Assembly: GCF_024585285.1 (NCBI RefSeq)
Contig: NZ_CP040755.1
Coordinates: 558,001-622,000 of the forward strand
DNA from: Colwellia sp. M166
GTDB lineage: Bacteria; Pseudomonadota; Gammaproteobacteria; Enterobacterales; Alteromonadaceae
Direction of reading: 5' to 3'
Length of the DNA: 64,000 bases
Position 1 is the stretch's first letter; every line of letters starts with the position of its first letter. The notes under the pieces were generated by a model. It was not told the DNA's origin. It saw only the letters and a program-made list of their open reading frames with translations, and ran no database searches. Shown piece by piece: positions 45,688 through 55,114 of the stretch. Made by a program: the position numbers and the translations under genes.

Positions 45688-46685
45688 ACCTCAGATCGGG
45701 TTAAGCCCTAACCATAGCATTCTTCTCTACGTCACTAATATTAAGGGTTGGCTTATTTTCTTTAAGGCAATAAGCCACTAAACCTGCCAGTAAATTCAAC
45801 ATAAAACTATTAGGGCTACGATGACGCGAATGCTCTATTTGAGATATATTCTTCAATTGATCATTTATCGTTTCAATAATAAACCGTCTAGATAACATTG
45901 CTCTATCCCATAACGACATAGCTTTGGCTTTCATATTACGGCGCACGGTTGTTATCAAATCAACTCCTTTTTCCTTCAAACCAACTGTTAATTTTTTGCT
46001 TATATAGCCTTTATCTGCATATAACTTCCCTTTTAAGTTTTTAGCTAAGGCTAATACGGGCTTTGTGTCGTGAACATTGCCAGTAGTTAATTTAGCCTCA
46101 ACTATTTCACCTCTAAAGTTAGTGACTAAATGTAGTTTGAACCCATAAAACCAACCCATTGTTCCTTTGCCCCGTTCGGCTATACCGTCAAATGTTTTAT
46201 GTCTAGGAATTCTTAAGTTATGGCATACTTTTATGCTTGTAGAGTCAATAAACTCAATACCTGTAGACTCACCTTTAAGTATTGAAAAGTAGCTAGAAAG
46301 TGGAACGACCGCTTTAGGCATCACTTCTAAAAATCGAGTGTAGCTCAATAAGCTAGGGAAATGTGAACGATAAAACTTAGCAATATAACCTTTATAATAA
46401 TTTTTAAAGTCGCGATGATTTGATGTATGAAAAGCAATTAATATAGTGATTATCTCACTCATAGCCATACGGCATGGACGATTTCGCTTGATACTTCCAT
46501 CAGCAATTAATTGTTTCTCCCATTGTGGGATAAATACGCGACAAAAATCATCGACATCACAGAATATTTCAACTAGTTTATTCATGCCCGTTCCTTATTA
46601 TCTTTCTGTTTTTTCTTGGTCGAAAGATCGGATCGTGGAACGGGCACTTAGTTCAATTTAATTAATTCTTATCCCGAGCTGAGGT
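45688..46685 (-). mobile_element. IS982-family insertion sequence, complete
   Basis: A 998-bp element bounded by 13-bp inverted repeats ACCTCAGATCGGG (45688-45700) and CCCGAGCTGAGGT (46673-46685), with one mismatch. A 6-bp target duplication TAGTTA lies at 45682-45687 and 46686-46691. One intact transposase gene fills it. Size, ACC ends and duplication length suit IS982. The intact ends, frame and duplication point to recent insertion. Confidence 0.93.
45701..46585 (-). CDS. IS982-family DDE transposase
   Basis: A 294-residue transposase. IS982 features: N-terminal IFCDVDDFCRVF, central MSEIITILIAFHTSNHRDFKNYY, first catalytic Asp in FIDSTSIKVCHN, FDGIAERGKGTMGWFYGFKLH, second Asp in LYADKGYISKKL, and a Glu in RRFIIETINDQLKNISQIEHSRHRSP. 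Full length and unbroken, so probably active. It cuts and rejoins the element ends. Confidence 0.93.
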   Translation of the reverse strand: MNKLVEIFCDVDDFCRVFIPQWEKQLIADGSIKRNRPCRMAMSEIITILIAFHTSNHRDFKNYYKGYIAKFYRSHFPSLLSYTRFLEVMPKAVVPLSSYFSILKGESTGIEFIDSTSIKVCHNLRIPRHKTFDGIAERGKGTMGWFYGFKLHLVTNFRGEIVEAKLTTGNVHDTKPVLALAKNLKGKLYADKGYISKKLTVGLKEKGVDLITTVRRNMKAKAMSLWDRAMLSRRFIIETINDQLKNISQIEHSRHRSPNSFMLNLLAGLVAYCLKENKPTLNISDVEKNAMVRA

Positions 46686-48154
46686 TAGTTAACCTCTAAC
46701 GGTTCTTGTATGTCGAAAGGCATGAGTAATAAGTGAATATTATGTAAAGCCGCTATGTTTACTGTTTCAGCAATATTGGCATCGTCAGCGGTTAACATCG
46801 CAAGTTTGATAATACCTTGCTCTAAAGGTAGTGAAATAATATTTATCGTGTCTGTTAATTCAGTCCATTGATATCGTTGACAAAAATGCAACTGTTGCTG
46901 TCTGGCAACTATGCCCTGCTGGTTTATTAATACTGCCTGATGATTTCCGTTAAGCACTACACTGGTACAAACATACTGAAAAGGCCTAAGGACCGCACTG
47001 ATTTGTTGAATAAGTTCATGACTCAAGCACTCTATATGTTTTAATTCATCTTGATTATCAGTGACAGTTTTATCGGCAATAAAAAATAGTTCAGGTAATT
47101 GAATGATATCACTGAGGTTGTTTTCAATATAATGACAAACATCTTCAATAGCTTGCTGGGTAGATTTATAAGTAGCGAAAATAGCGACATTAATAGTTTC
47201 TGGTACATTATCACTGTATTCGTGGTCTGTTATTGTTGGCTGTTTGGCTGTTATTTTTTCTATCTTGAATTCAGGACGTTGCTGTTGCTTAAACTCAGTA
47301 CCATCAGGGCGAGCTTTATTGATAAGCCCTGCCGGTAACATCTCAATATCAGCAAAAGTATAGCCGGCTTTATTGTGCTCTATCTTTGCCAATAGCTTAC
47401 CATCAGGCGCTATAATTTGGCTTTGCCCTACACCATATGCTTGCTCAGTAACACTGGTGTTTGAAATACTTAAAAGGGTTTCAGTTGTTTCGGCTAGTGC
47501 ATCAGCACTCTTTTTGGGACGCAATGCACCTACTTTATTTGCACTGGCAATAAATACGTTATTTTCAACTGCATGAGTAATATCATGTAAGGTACTGGTA
47601 TCTAAAGCAAACGAATGCTCTGAGTTGCATATGAGTTGCGCACCATTTATTGCCAATGCACGTGACGCTTGAAAAGTATAACTATCAGCGCCTGACATAA
47701 GCCCAAACTTGCCAAAGTCGCTAGAAATAACGCTTGCAGCTTGTTTTTCGCTAATAAAGAATTGCCTTTCTTGCTCTGTTAATTTTTGTTTATCGACTTG
47801 TTGAACAAGTTCGCCACTCGGTGAAAATAAGCATGAGGTGATACTAATATTTGATTGCACTGAAGCATCTTGCTGATCGCGGTTTAAGTCTCGGCGTAAT
47901 GTTACATTAAGCACAATATAACAAGCATACTTTTTAGCTTGCTGTGCTATTTGATGTAAAAAGTCACTCTCTATCGCCAAAGCTTGTTGCCAGACTTGAT
48001 TATGATCCGAGTAACAAGGCTGTGTATTACAAAACTCTGGCAGCACAACAATACCAGGGTTGCAAGCCGCGACTTCATCGATCATTCTCAGGCAAGTTGT
48101 TAGGTTTTCTGCAGTGTCGAATGAGGTGGCAAATTGAGCAACGGCGACTCGCAT
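46686..48154 (-). pseudogene. 5' part of a tandem nitrilase-like gene, severed by an IS
   Basis: About 489 codons from the ATG at 48154 (MRVAVAQFATSFDT). The first CN-hydrolase domain (residues 1-280) keeps Glu40 (VVLPEF) and Lys122 (DKQKLTEQE), but the nucleophile Cys is replaced: GLMSGADSYTF, with Gly155 where Cys stands. The second domain (from about 315) keeps a Glu in IIQLPELFF but lacks Lys and Cys (LAMLTADDANI). The current stop is a TAA formed in the target duplication right at the IS end. The intact parent of about 600 residues was probably a non-enzymatic or altered paralogue. Confidence 0.82.
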
Positions 48155-48405
48155 GATAGATATATTCCAGATAATTAATAGCAATTTACATGGTGTAATG
48201 GCTAAGCATTACACGTTATTGCGGGGATTATACCTAGATAAATCTATTTGTGAGCTTGTTTCCGCTAAGAAAATTAAAATTAATTAGCTTATTTTTTCTA
48301 TTATCTACTTTGCTTATCAATGTTGCCAATATCAGTTATAGGTAGCGCATAAGCTTAACACTCTTAGTTTTTACCTACTGCGTTTATAACATAACCCTTA
48401 GTCGG

Positions 48406-50796
48406 TTATTTAACATCACTGCTTTTGAGGTGTTTTTTTAATAATACCGGTAATGTTGTTATATCGGTCAGCAAAGCAAAAATCATAGCAATACTGGTTA
48501 ATAAACCAAACAACATACTCGGTACAAAATTAGAAAATACTAAGCTGCCAAAACCAATAACGATCACGGTGGTGGTATATATTAAGGCATAGCCTACCGA
48601 TAAATTTGTACGCTTAACCCAAGCTTCAGCACTCTTTGGCTCGCGTTTCAGCTCAGCTAAATAGCGATGAATATAATGAATGGTATCATCCATAGAAATG
48701 CCCATAGCAACAGCAGCAATAGTAATGGTCATTAAATCTAACGGAATTGCGAATATACCTAATATTCCCATAATTACCGAGGTAGTAATTATATTGGGCA
48801 CTAAGGCAATCCAGGCCACCTTAATTGATGAGAAAATAATCATTAAGGTTATTGCCATAGCGCCATAAACAATAAGAATTGTTAGTACTTGTGAGTCAAC
48901 TAAACGAGACAACACATCTTGATAAAGAATAAATAAGCCTGTCAAAGTGTATTGCTGCGGTTTAATGCCGATGTTTGCCAGTTCTTGATGAATTTTTGCT
49001 AATAGATCAGCTCTATTAAGATCTTGAGTACTGTCTTGTACTCGCATAGAAATTCTTATTTGTTGTTGTTTTTCTGAAAAATAAGCACCAAATAACGCTT
49101 GCTGTAATTCTGTATCTAAACTTTTATAAAGCGCAGTTAATTCATATTCTGTCAGCGGTTTTGCGTTCACCACTTGAGCAATTTTAGTAAAATCAGCAAT
49201 TGAGGTAATAGCGCCAATGGCTTGTTGTTTTGCTAACATGTTTTGAATGGCTGTTATCGTTTGTACGGTACTTGCCGAGATCACTAAGCCGGACTTTATT
49301 TGCTCATCAGGGATATCCAATAACAAATCAAATGGTGTTGAACCGCCAAATTCTTGGTCAATAAAAGTTAATTCTTTTCTAACGTCGGTAGCTTCACTAA
49401 AGTAATTTAAAAAGCTATTTTCAGCGGTTAATTTTAAACATCCCAGTACGCCAACAACCGTTAGCAGTAATGAAATAAATATAATACTTTTAGGTTGAGC
49501 TTTAACAAAACTTGCCGTTGCACTCATGCCATTTTCAATTTGCTGATGCTGTTTGACAAAGGCTTGCTTACTAAATATCGCAAGTAGCAAGGCAGGGAAA
49601 AAAACTAAGCTGACAGTAAAGCTAACCAGCATAGCAACAACCATCATCCAACCGAAGCTAATAACAGGCTGAACACCACTAAATATCAACGAGCCAAAAC
49701 CGATAGTGGTGGTTAATCCGGCATAAAAGCACGGCTTTATTTTTTCTTTGATGGTTGATAATACCAGCTGTTGATGTGACCAACTTGTGTGTTTGAGGAC
49801 TAATTCTTGATAATGCACAATAAGGTGAATGATCATGGCAAGTGATAAAATAATTTGTAGTGCAAAAACGTTGGCAGAAATAACCGTGACTTTAAAATCA
49901 AGTGCGGCTAATAAACCTACGGTCATCACAACGCTGGTGGCACAACAAACAATTGGCAATAGCACCCAGCTTACTTGCCGAAATAAAAACCATAACAGGA
50001 GAATGATCACGATAAATATCAGTGAGCCAAAAAGTACTAAATCGCTCTGAATTATTTGAATGAGTTCATAAGACAGTAAATTGTTACCGCCTAAATAAAA
50101 GCCCCCTACTTTTTTAAACGGCACTAAGATCGCCCTAATTTCTTCGATTTCAGTAATGCGTGTTTGTTCCAATTGTTTATTAAGTTTTTGTTGTTGCTGT
50201 TTTAATTGTTCAAGTGACTTTAGTTCTTGCTCCGTGAGATCTCGGCTTAATAAGTGCTGTTTTATGGCAATAATATCGTCGTTAATGGCTTCAATGTTAG
50301 CTTGTGAATTAAAAACCACCTGAAGTGAAAGTGCGGTTTGTGCCTTGTTAATCAGTAAACCTTCATACAACGGATGCTTTTTTAAGCTCAGCGATAAAGT
50401 TTGTTCATCAAATTTTTGTTTTTCCCAAGTTAAGTTTGCCACATCAGCAGAAACGCTATCCGCGGCAGTAAAAATAGGCATATTAGCAATACTTTTGACT
50501 TGCTTTACTCGAGATAACTGTTCAATTTTTTTGCCAATGTCGACCAATGTATTAAGATTTGAGGTAGAAAATAATGGGCTGTTATTAGGTTTAAAGGCAA
50601 TTAAAATAAACTCTTCTGAGCCATAACGCTGATCAGCAAGCTGGCTTAAAATATAATGTTTATTGTTATCAACCAATAATGTATCTGCAGATGCATCTAT
50701 TTCAAAATATTTGGCTTGCCAAGCTAATACACTCGTCAGCGCGACAAAAATAAAACAGATAATATAAGGCCATAGGGTTGAATTTTTATTAAGCAT
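48406..50796 (-). CDS. MMPL/RND-superfamily exporter
   Basis: A 796-residue inner-membrane protein with twelve predicted helices in two halves. Each half starts with one helix and a large periplasmic domain; five helices follow (SLIFIVIILLLWFLFRQVSW, AMIIHLIVHYQELVLKH, and in the second half ISMDDTIHYIHRYLAELKRE). The first periplasmic domain has a Gln/Leu-rich coiled coil (LEQLKQQQQKLNKQLEQ). MMPL pumps move lipids or hydrophobic compounds using proton flow. It starts 2 nt after the MlaA-like lipoprotein gene, so the two form an operon. Confidence 0.88.
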   Translation of the reverse strand: MLNKNSTLWPYIICFIFVALTSVLAWQAKYFEIDASADTLLVDNNKHYILSQLADQRYGSEEFILIAFKPNNSPLFSTSNLNTLVDIGKKIEQLSRVKQVKSIANMPIFTAADSVSADVANLTWEKQKFDEQTLSLSLKKHPLYEGLLINKAQTALSLQVVFNSQANIEAINDDIIAIKQHLLSRDLTEQELKSLEQLKQQQQKLNKQLEQTRITEIEEIRAILVPFKKVGGFYLGGNNLLSYELIQIIQSDLVLFGSLIFIVIILLLWFLFRQVSWVLLPIVCCATSVVMTVGLLAALDFKVTVISANVFALQIILSLAMIIHLIVHYQELVLKHTSWSHQQLVLSTIKEKIKPCFYAGLTTTIGFGSLIFSGVQPVISFGWMMVVAMLVSFTVSLVFFPALLLAIFSKQAFVKQHQQIENGMSATASFVKAQPKSIIFISLLLTVVGVLGCLKLTAENSFLNYFSEATDVRKELTFIDQEFGGSTPFDLLLDIPDEQIKSGLVISASTVQTITAIQNMLAKQQAIGAITSIADFTKIAQVVNAKPLTEYELTALYKSLDTELQQALFGAYFSEKQQQIRISMRVQDSTQDLNRADLLAKIHQELANIGIKPQQYTLTGLFILYQDVLSRLVDSQVLTILIVYGAMAITLMIIFSSIKVAWIALVPNIITTSVIMGILGIFAIPLDLMTITIAAVAMGISMDDTIHYIHRYLAELKREPKSAEAWVKRTNLSVGYALIYTTTVIVIGFGSLVFSNFVPSMLFGLLTSIAMIFALLTDITTLPVLLKKHLKSSDVK

Positions 50797-50798
50797 AA

Positions 50799-51686
50799 TT
50801 AATCCACACTAGCAGAGGTTGTTGATTGTTTTTGTTTTTCAGTTTTAAATATCTCGTTTCTACGTGCTTGGCCGTCACGTTGTAAATTTTGCATATATAA
50901 ATTACGCACAAACTCATATCGGTTTTCAACATCGGATAATACCCGTGGATATTGTGCCAAAATAGGAATTTGTGCCTGTACACCATCGGCTAATAATAAC
51001 TGAGCTGCTACCGTATCATCATTGATATAATTTAGTGGATGAGCGAAATAGTTAAAAGTTAATGATGCTGTATCACGTAAATCAGAAGGGCCTAGTAGCG
51101 GTAATACAAGATAAGTACCGTGTCCAACACCATAGGATGCTAAAGTGTCACCAAAAGTGGTTTTATCACGTGTCAATTCCATTAAACCACTTGCAGGGTC
51201 AAACAAACCGAGGAGCCCAATGGTTGAATTGATAACAACACGAATAAGACTTTTCCCAGACTTTGAAACCTCCCCCTGTAATAAGTGATTCACGGCATAA
51301 AGTGGTTCACGTAAATTATAAAAGAAATTGCTTATGCTGTTATTCACCGGCTCAGGTACCACTTTTTCATAACCCGTGGCTAATGGGCTTAAAATGTTGC
51401 GATAAATCGTATCGTTAAAGTTAAAAATGGGCTCATTAATAAAACGCAATGAATCTGTCGGAGCTTGATAACTCACGACACTAGGAATATTTTGCTCTGC
51501 GGCAATTTCATAAGGGCCTTTTACAGCTTGTTCACTATTGACCGGCTTTTCCTTTGTTTCTGCTTGAATAGCTGAAGATGAACAGCCTGTGACTATCAAG
51601 AGCCACAAGGCTAACATGGCATAACATAATGAATTTTTACTGAATATTGCTAACTGCTGACCTAGATTAATTGTTATTTTTGTCAT
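50799..51686 (-). CDS. mlaA: MlaA (VacJ)-family phospholipid-binding lipoprotein
   Basis: A 295-residue outer-membrane lipoprotein. Signal with LLIVTGCSSS lipobox, then the MlaA domain: EPIFNFNDTIYRNILSPLATGYEKVVPEPVNNSISNFFYNLREP, INSTIGLLGLFDPASG and DTLASYGVGHGTYLVLPLLGPSDLRD. MlaA removes phospholipids from the outer leaflet for retrograde transport. Its partner here is an MMPL pump rather than an adjacent mlaFEDCB set. A possible Fur site lies about 250 bp upstream. Confidence 0.93.
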   Translation of the reverse strand: MTKITINLGQQLAIFSKNSLCYAMLALWLLIVTGCSSSAIQAETKEKPVNSEQAVKGPYEIAAEQNIPSVVSYQAPTDSLRFINEPIFNFNDTIYRNILSPLATGYEKVVPEPVNNSISNFFYNLREPLYAVNHLLQGEVSKSGKSLIRVVINSTIGLLGLFDPASGLMELTRDKTTFGDTLASYGVGHGTYLVLPLLGPSDLRDTASLTFNYFAHPLNYINDDTVAAQLLLADGVQAQIPILAQYPRVLSDVENRYEFVRNLYMQNLQRDGQARRNEIFKTEKQKQSTTSASVD

Positions 51687-51937
51687 TATTAACTCCCAAA
51701 ACCTTGTAATACTTCCCCGTACTCAGCCATTAAAAAATGTAGCATTTATATAAAAATATATGCAAATAGCTAAAACTTAATATATCTCTTAAATGTTTAA
51801 CATTACAATATGCTACAAGCATAGCCTATAGCAATTTTATTGAGCATTATTTAAGTGTAACGGCATAGGTAATGCCAATTTTATTAAAATAGTTTTTTAC
51901 AGAGCCGTGATTTTAAGACTATAACTTGGTGAATAAT

Positions 51938-51952
51938 TGATAATCATTATGT
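51938..51952. promoter_or_regulatory. Fur-box-like sequence
   Basis: TGATAATCATTATGT fits 13 of 15 positions of the 7-1-7 Fur motif TGATAAT-N-ATTATCA. It is 250 bp upstream of mlaA, which is far for direct promoter control. An unannotated iron-regulated small RNA start is another possibility, but no matching transcript end is apparent. Confidence 0.35.
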
Positions 51953-51978
51953 TGTGAAAATGAAATGAGAGATAAAAA

Positions 51979-52003
51979 AACCGTAACGTGTGAGGTTACG
52001 GTT
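51979..52003 (-). terminator. Intrinsic terminator of the DEAD-box helicase gene
   Basis: AACCGTAAC / GTTACGGTT, 9-bp perfect stem and 7-nt loop, followed on the minus strand by a TTTTTTTATC tract. It lies about 130 nt after the helicase stop codon. Confidence 0.82.
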
Positions 52004-52134
52004 ATTGACTTGTCGAAATAACTTACCGAGACAACTCCTCACTGATATTGGATACTTAAACGCTAATTTTAAAAGTTCTCAGTATATTTTGTGGGCCAAA
52101 TAGACAATTGTTAGGGTTTGTTGGACAGCGAATA

Positions 52135-53478
52135 TTAATCGTCAGGGCTATTTAACCAGATATCGGCATTTATTTGGGGTTGCTTCTTTTTACGTTTTTT
52201 CTTGCCGGTACCTTCAGGTGCCGCCATAGGTTTTAGCATCGCCTTGTCTTCAGCTAATAATGCTGCAATAGCATCTTCATCAACTTCAAAACCTTCTACG
52301 TGTTCTCGGTCTAGCCAAATTTTGTGCTTTTTTTCGATAACGCTAAAGTGGTGATAATCTTCATGATCGATAAGTGATATTGCTAAGCCTACTTCTCCAG
52401 CACGGCCACTGCGACCAATACGGTGCATGTAGTCGGACGGACTTCTAGGCAAATCAAAATTTATCACCACAGGTAATTTTTCAATATCAAGACCACGAGC
52501 AGCAATATCTGTGGCAATTAATACTTCAATTTCGCCATTTTTAAAGCCATCAAGCACACGACTACGAGCACCCTGACCTTTGTCACCATGAAATACTTCT
52601 GCGCTTATGCCGCGTTTAGCCAGTTTCTCAGCTAAGTGATCACAGCTGTTTTTAGCATTAACAAATATTAGTGCTTGTCGCCATGAATGTTGGATGATCA
52701 AATGAGCTAATACCGCAGTTTTCTCGCCCTTATTGACGGTAAAAACTCGCTGCACTAAGGTACTTGCTTCGCTACTTTGTAACTGTATTTCAATTGGGTT
52801 ATTAAGCAACTCTTGCGTTAAAGCTTTTACTTGCTCAGGAAAGGTAGCAGAAAATAACAAGGTTTGCTTACGCTTTGGCAATAACGCTAATAAGGCCGAA
52901 AGCTCTTCGGTGAAGCCTAAACTTAACATTCTGTCAGCTTCATCCAGCACTAAGGTTTGTACTTTATCGAGCTTAATGGCATTACTAGAAATTAAATCCA
53001 ATAATCGACCTGGCGTAGCTACCAAAATATCAGTACCACCGCGTAAGGCTAACATTTGGGTATTAGCTGATACACCACCAAAAACGGCTACAGTTTTTAT
53101 CTCTCCGTTAAAATGGGCCGCATACGATTTAATACTATCGGCAACCTGTTTTGCTAACTCTCTCGTTGGCACGAGTATTAAGCCTGCAACATAGTTACCT
53201 TTATCGGTACAAGGTTTTACTTTGCTTTTATTTTTTGCTTCACTCAAGTGATGTAATAGCGGTAAAGCAAAAGTTGCGGTTTTACCTGAGCCAGTATTGG
53301 CTCCCGCAATCAAATCACGCCCGGCTAACACACTCGGGATTGCTTGTGCTTGAATAGGCGTTGGCTGTTGATATTCCAATTCAGATAAGCGAGCTAATAG
53401 TGGTGGAATAAGGCCTAGTGTTGCAAAGCTAGATGAGGTAGTTATTGTTGGTGTGTCAGTATTGATAGCAGGCGTCAT
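52135..53478 (-). CDS. DEAD-box ATP-dependent RNA helicase (RhlE/SrmB-like)
   Basis: A 447-residue helicase with all core motifs: Q-motif YQQPTPIQAQAIP, Walker A ANTGSGKT, PTRELA, TPGRLLD, DEAD, SAT, then ATDIAARGLD and HRIGRSGRAG. A long acidic stretch and a basic KKKRKKKQ tail follow. It unwinds structured RNA in ribosome assembly or decay, a need that rises in the cold. I cannot assign it firmly to one named paralogue. Confidence 0.92.
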   Translation of the reverse strand: MTPAINTDTPTITTSSSFATLGLIPPLLARLSELEYQQPTPIQAQAIPSVLAGRDLIAGANTGSGKTATFALPLLHHLSEAKNKSKVKPCTDKGNYVAGLILVPTRELAKQVADSIKSYAAHFNGEIKTVAVFGGVSANTQMLALRGGTDILVATPGRLLDLISSNAIKLDKVQTLVLDEADRMLSLGFTEELSALLALLPKRKQTLLFSATFPEQVKALTQELLNNPIEIQLQSSEASTLVQRVFTVNKGEKTAVLAHLIIQHSWRQALIFVNAKNSCDHLAEKLAKRGISAEVFHGDKGQGARSRVLDGFKNGEIEVLIATDIAARGLDIEKLPVVINFDLPRSPSDYMHRIGRSGRAGEVGLAISLIDHEDYHHFSVIEKKHKIWLDREHVEGFEVDEDAIAALLAEDKAMLKPMAAPEGTGKKKRKKKQPQINADIWLNSPDD

Positions 53479-53648
53479 TAATATAAAGGGCTCAAAACAA
53501 AAATAATTACCGCTATTTTAGCGTATTTATGACGCTATAAGTTAGTAAAAATCTATTTTGCTAACATAATATTGTTTAAGTTCTTGCCCTGCCAGTCGTT
53601 TAACATGGCAGTAATAATGCTCATCAACAAAGTAAGAGGTTGTTAAAT

Positions 53649-53684
53649 GATAAAATCCAGTGACTTACACAACTGGATTTTATC
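53649..53684 (-). terminator. Terminator of the alcohol dehydrogenase gene
   Basis: A 13-bp perfect stem GATAAAATCCAGT / ACTGGATTTTATC around a 10-nt loop, 54 nt beyond the stop on the minus strand. Confidence 0.78.
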
Positions 53685-53737
53685 TAGGTGAAATAACCAA
53701 ATGAGCATTTACTTATCGTTTGGTTTTATGCTATTTA

Positions 53738-54886
53738 TTACATAGCCGAGCGGAATATTTGACATATTTCTTCGTGGCTTGCTTGTTTAGGGTTAGTTAA
53801 ACTGCAAACATCTTTTAGTGCGTTGTCAGCTAACAAGGAGATATCGCTGGCCTTAACGCCGAGTATTTCTAATCCGGTTGGAATACCCACTTGGCTTGCC
53901 AAATCTTCAATAGCACTAATGGCAGCATTGGCCCCTTGCTCAGCTGTCATGGCTGTTACATCAACCCCCATACTATTCGCAATATCTTTTAAACGCTCCG
54001 AGCATACTTGCGCGTTATAACGCTGAACATGGGGCAATAATACTGCATTACAAACACCATGTGGTAAGTCGTAAAAACCACCTAACTGATGGGCCATGGC
54101 ATGAACATAACCTAATGAGGCATTGTTAAATGCCATACCGGCCATAAATTGCGCATAAGCCATTTGCTCTCTGGCAACAATATTTCCACCATCTGCAACC
54201 GCAGTAGGTAAATTAGCTTGGATAAGCTCAACCGCTTTTAATGCCACAGCATCAGTGATCGGTGTAGCAGCAGTAGAAACATAGGCTTCAACAGCATGGG
54301 TTAACGCATCCATACCGGTTGCTGCTGTCAACGTTGCTGGCATACCAACCATAAGTGAAGGATCGTTAACTGATAATACCGGCGTGGTATTTTTATCCAC
54401 AATGGCCATTTTTACATGACGCTCTTCATCGGTAATAATGGCAAAGCGTGTCATTTCTGATGCAGTGCCGGCTGTGGTATTAATGGCAATTAACGGCAGT
54501 TGAGGTTTTTTAGATTGATCAACGCCTTCATAATCGGCTATTTCGCCACCATTACTCGCCACTAATGCAATGCCTTTAGCACAATCATGTGGAGAGCCAC
54601 CACCTAAAGAAACAACAAAATCACAATCGTGTTGCTTAAGTACCGCTAAGCCATCATTAACATTACTCACGGTTGGGTTTGGCTGCGCTCGGTCAAATAC
54701 AATGCTCGCGATTTGCTGTTGATCTAATAAATCAGTAAAGCTTTTAACCACGCCTATTTTATTCAAAACATGGTCGCTAACAATTAATCCCTTTTTAAAC
54801 CCTTGTTCTTTTATATAGTTAATGGCCTCAGCTAAGCTACCACTACCCATAACGTTTAAAGATGGCATATAAAATGTTGAACTCAT
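53738..54886 (-). CDS. Iron-containing alcohol dehydrogenase (group III)
   Basis: A protein of about 382 residues. The nucleotide-binding [16 protein letters not shown] is at the expected place. The iron ligands lie in [13 protein letters not shown] (Asp, His), [29 protein letters not shown] (His) and [14 protein letters not shown] (His). It oxidises alcohols or reduces aldehydes with NAD(H); the substrate is not visible. The ATG at 54886 is preferred because AAGGAG lies 7 nt upstream of it. Confidence 0.92.
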   Translation of the reverse strand: MSSTFYMPSLNVMGSGSLAEAINYIKEQGFKKGLIVSDHVLNKIGVVKSFTDLLDQQQIASIVFDRAQPNPTVSNVNDGLAVLKQHDCDFVVSLGGGSPHDCAKGIALVASNGGEIADYEGVDQSKKPQLPLIAINTTAGTASEMTRFAIITDEERHVKMAIVDKNTTPVLSVNDPSLMVGMPATLTAATGMDALTHAVEAYVSTAATPITDAVALKAVELIQANLPTAVADGGNIVAREQMAYAQFMAGMAFNNASLGYVHAMAHQLGGFYDLPHGVCNAVLLPHVQRYNAQVCSERLKDIANSMGVDVTAMTAEQGANAAISAIEDLASQVGIPTGLEILGVKASDISLLADNALKDVCSLTNPKQASHEEICQIFRSAM

Positions 54887-55114
54887 CATACTCTCCTTTA
54901 AGTTGGCTTTAATCTGCTTACACTTTTGTAGCATGTTGTAGAGCCGAACAGTTTGATCTAAAACATGGCTTATTCATTCAGCTATAATCCTTGCTATTGT
55001 GCTTACTTTGGTAAGTTTTGAAACAATTAACTAACGTAAATGCTCAAAGCCCGATAAACTTGCTCGGCAAAATTTATATTTTACAAAACTTCATTATTTT
55101 AATAGGAGCACTTA

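Larger units (their letters stand above)
51687..52134. other. Intergenic region upstream of mlaA
   Basis: 448 bp with no gene. It includes a possible Fur box (51938-51952) and, near its right end, the terminator hairpin of the helicase gene. The remainder is AT-rich, without recognisable motifs. Confidence 0.5.
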
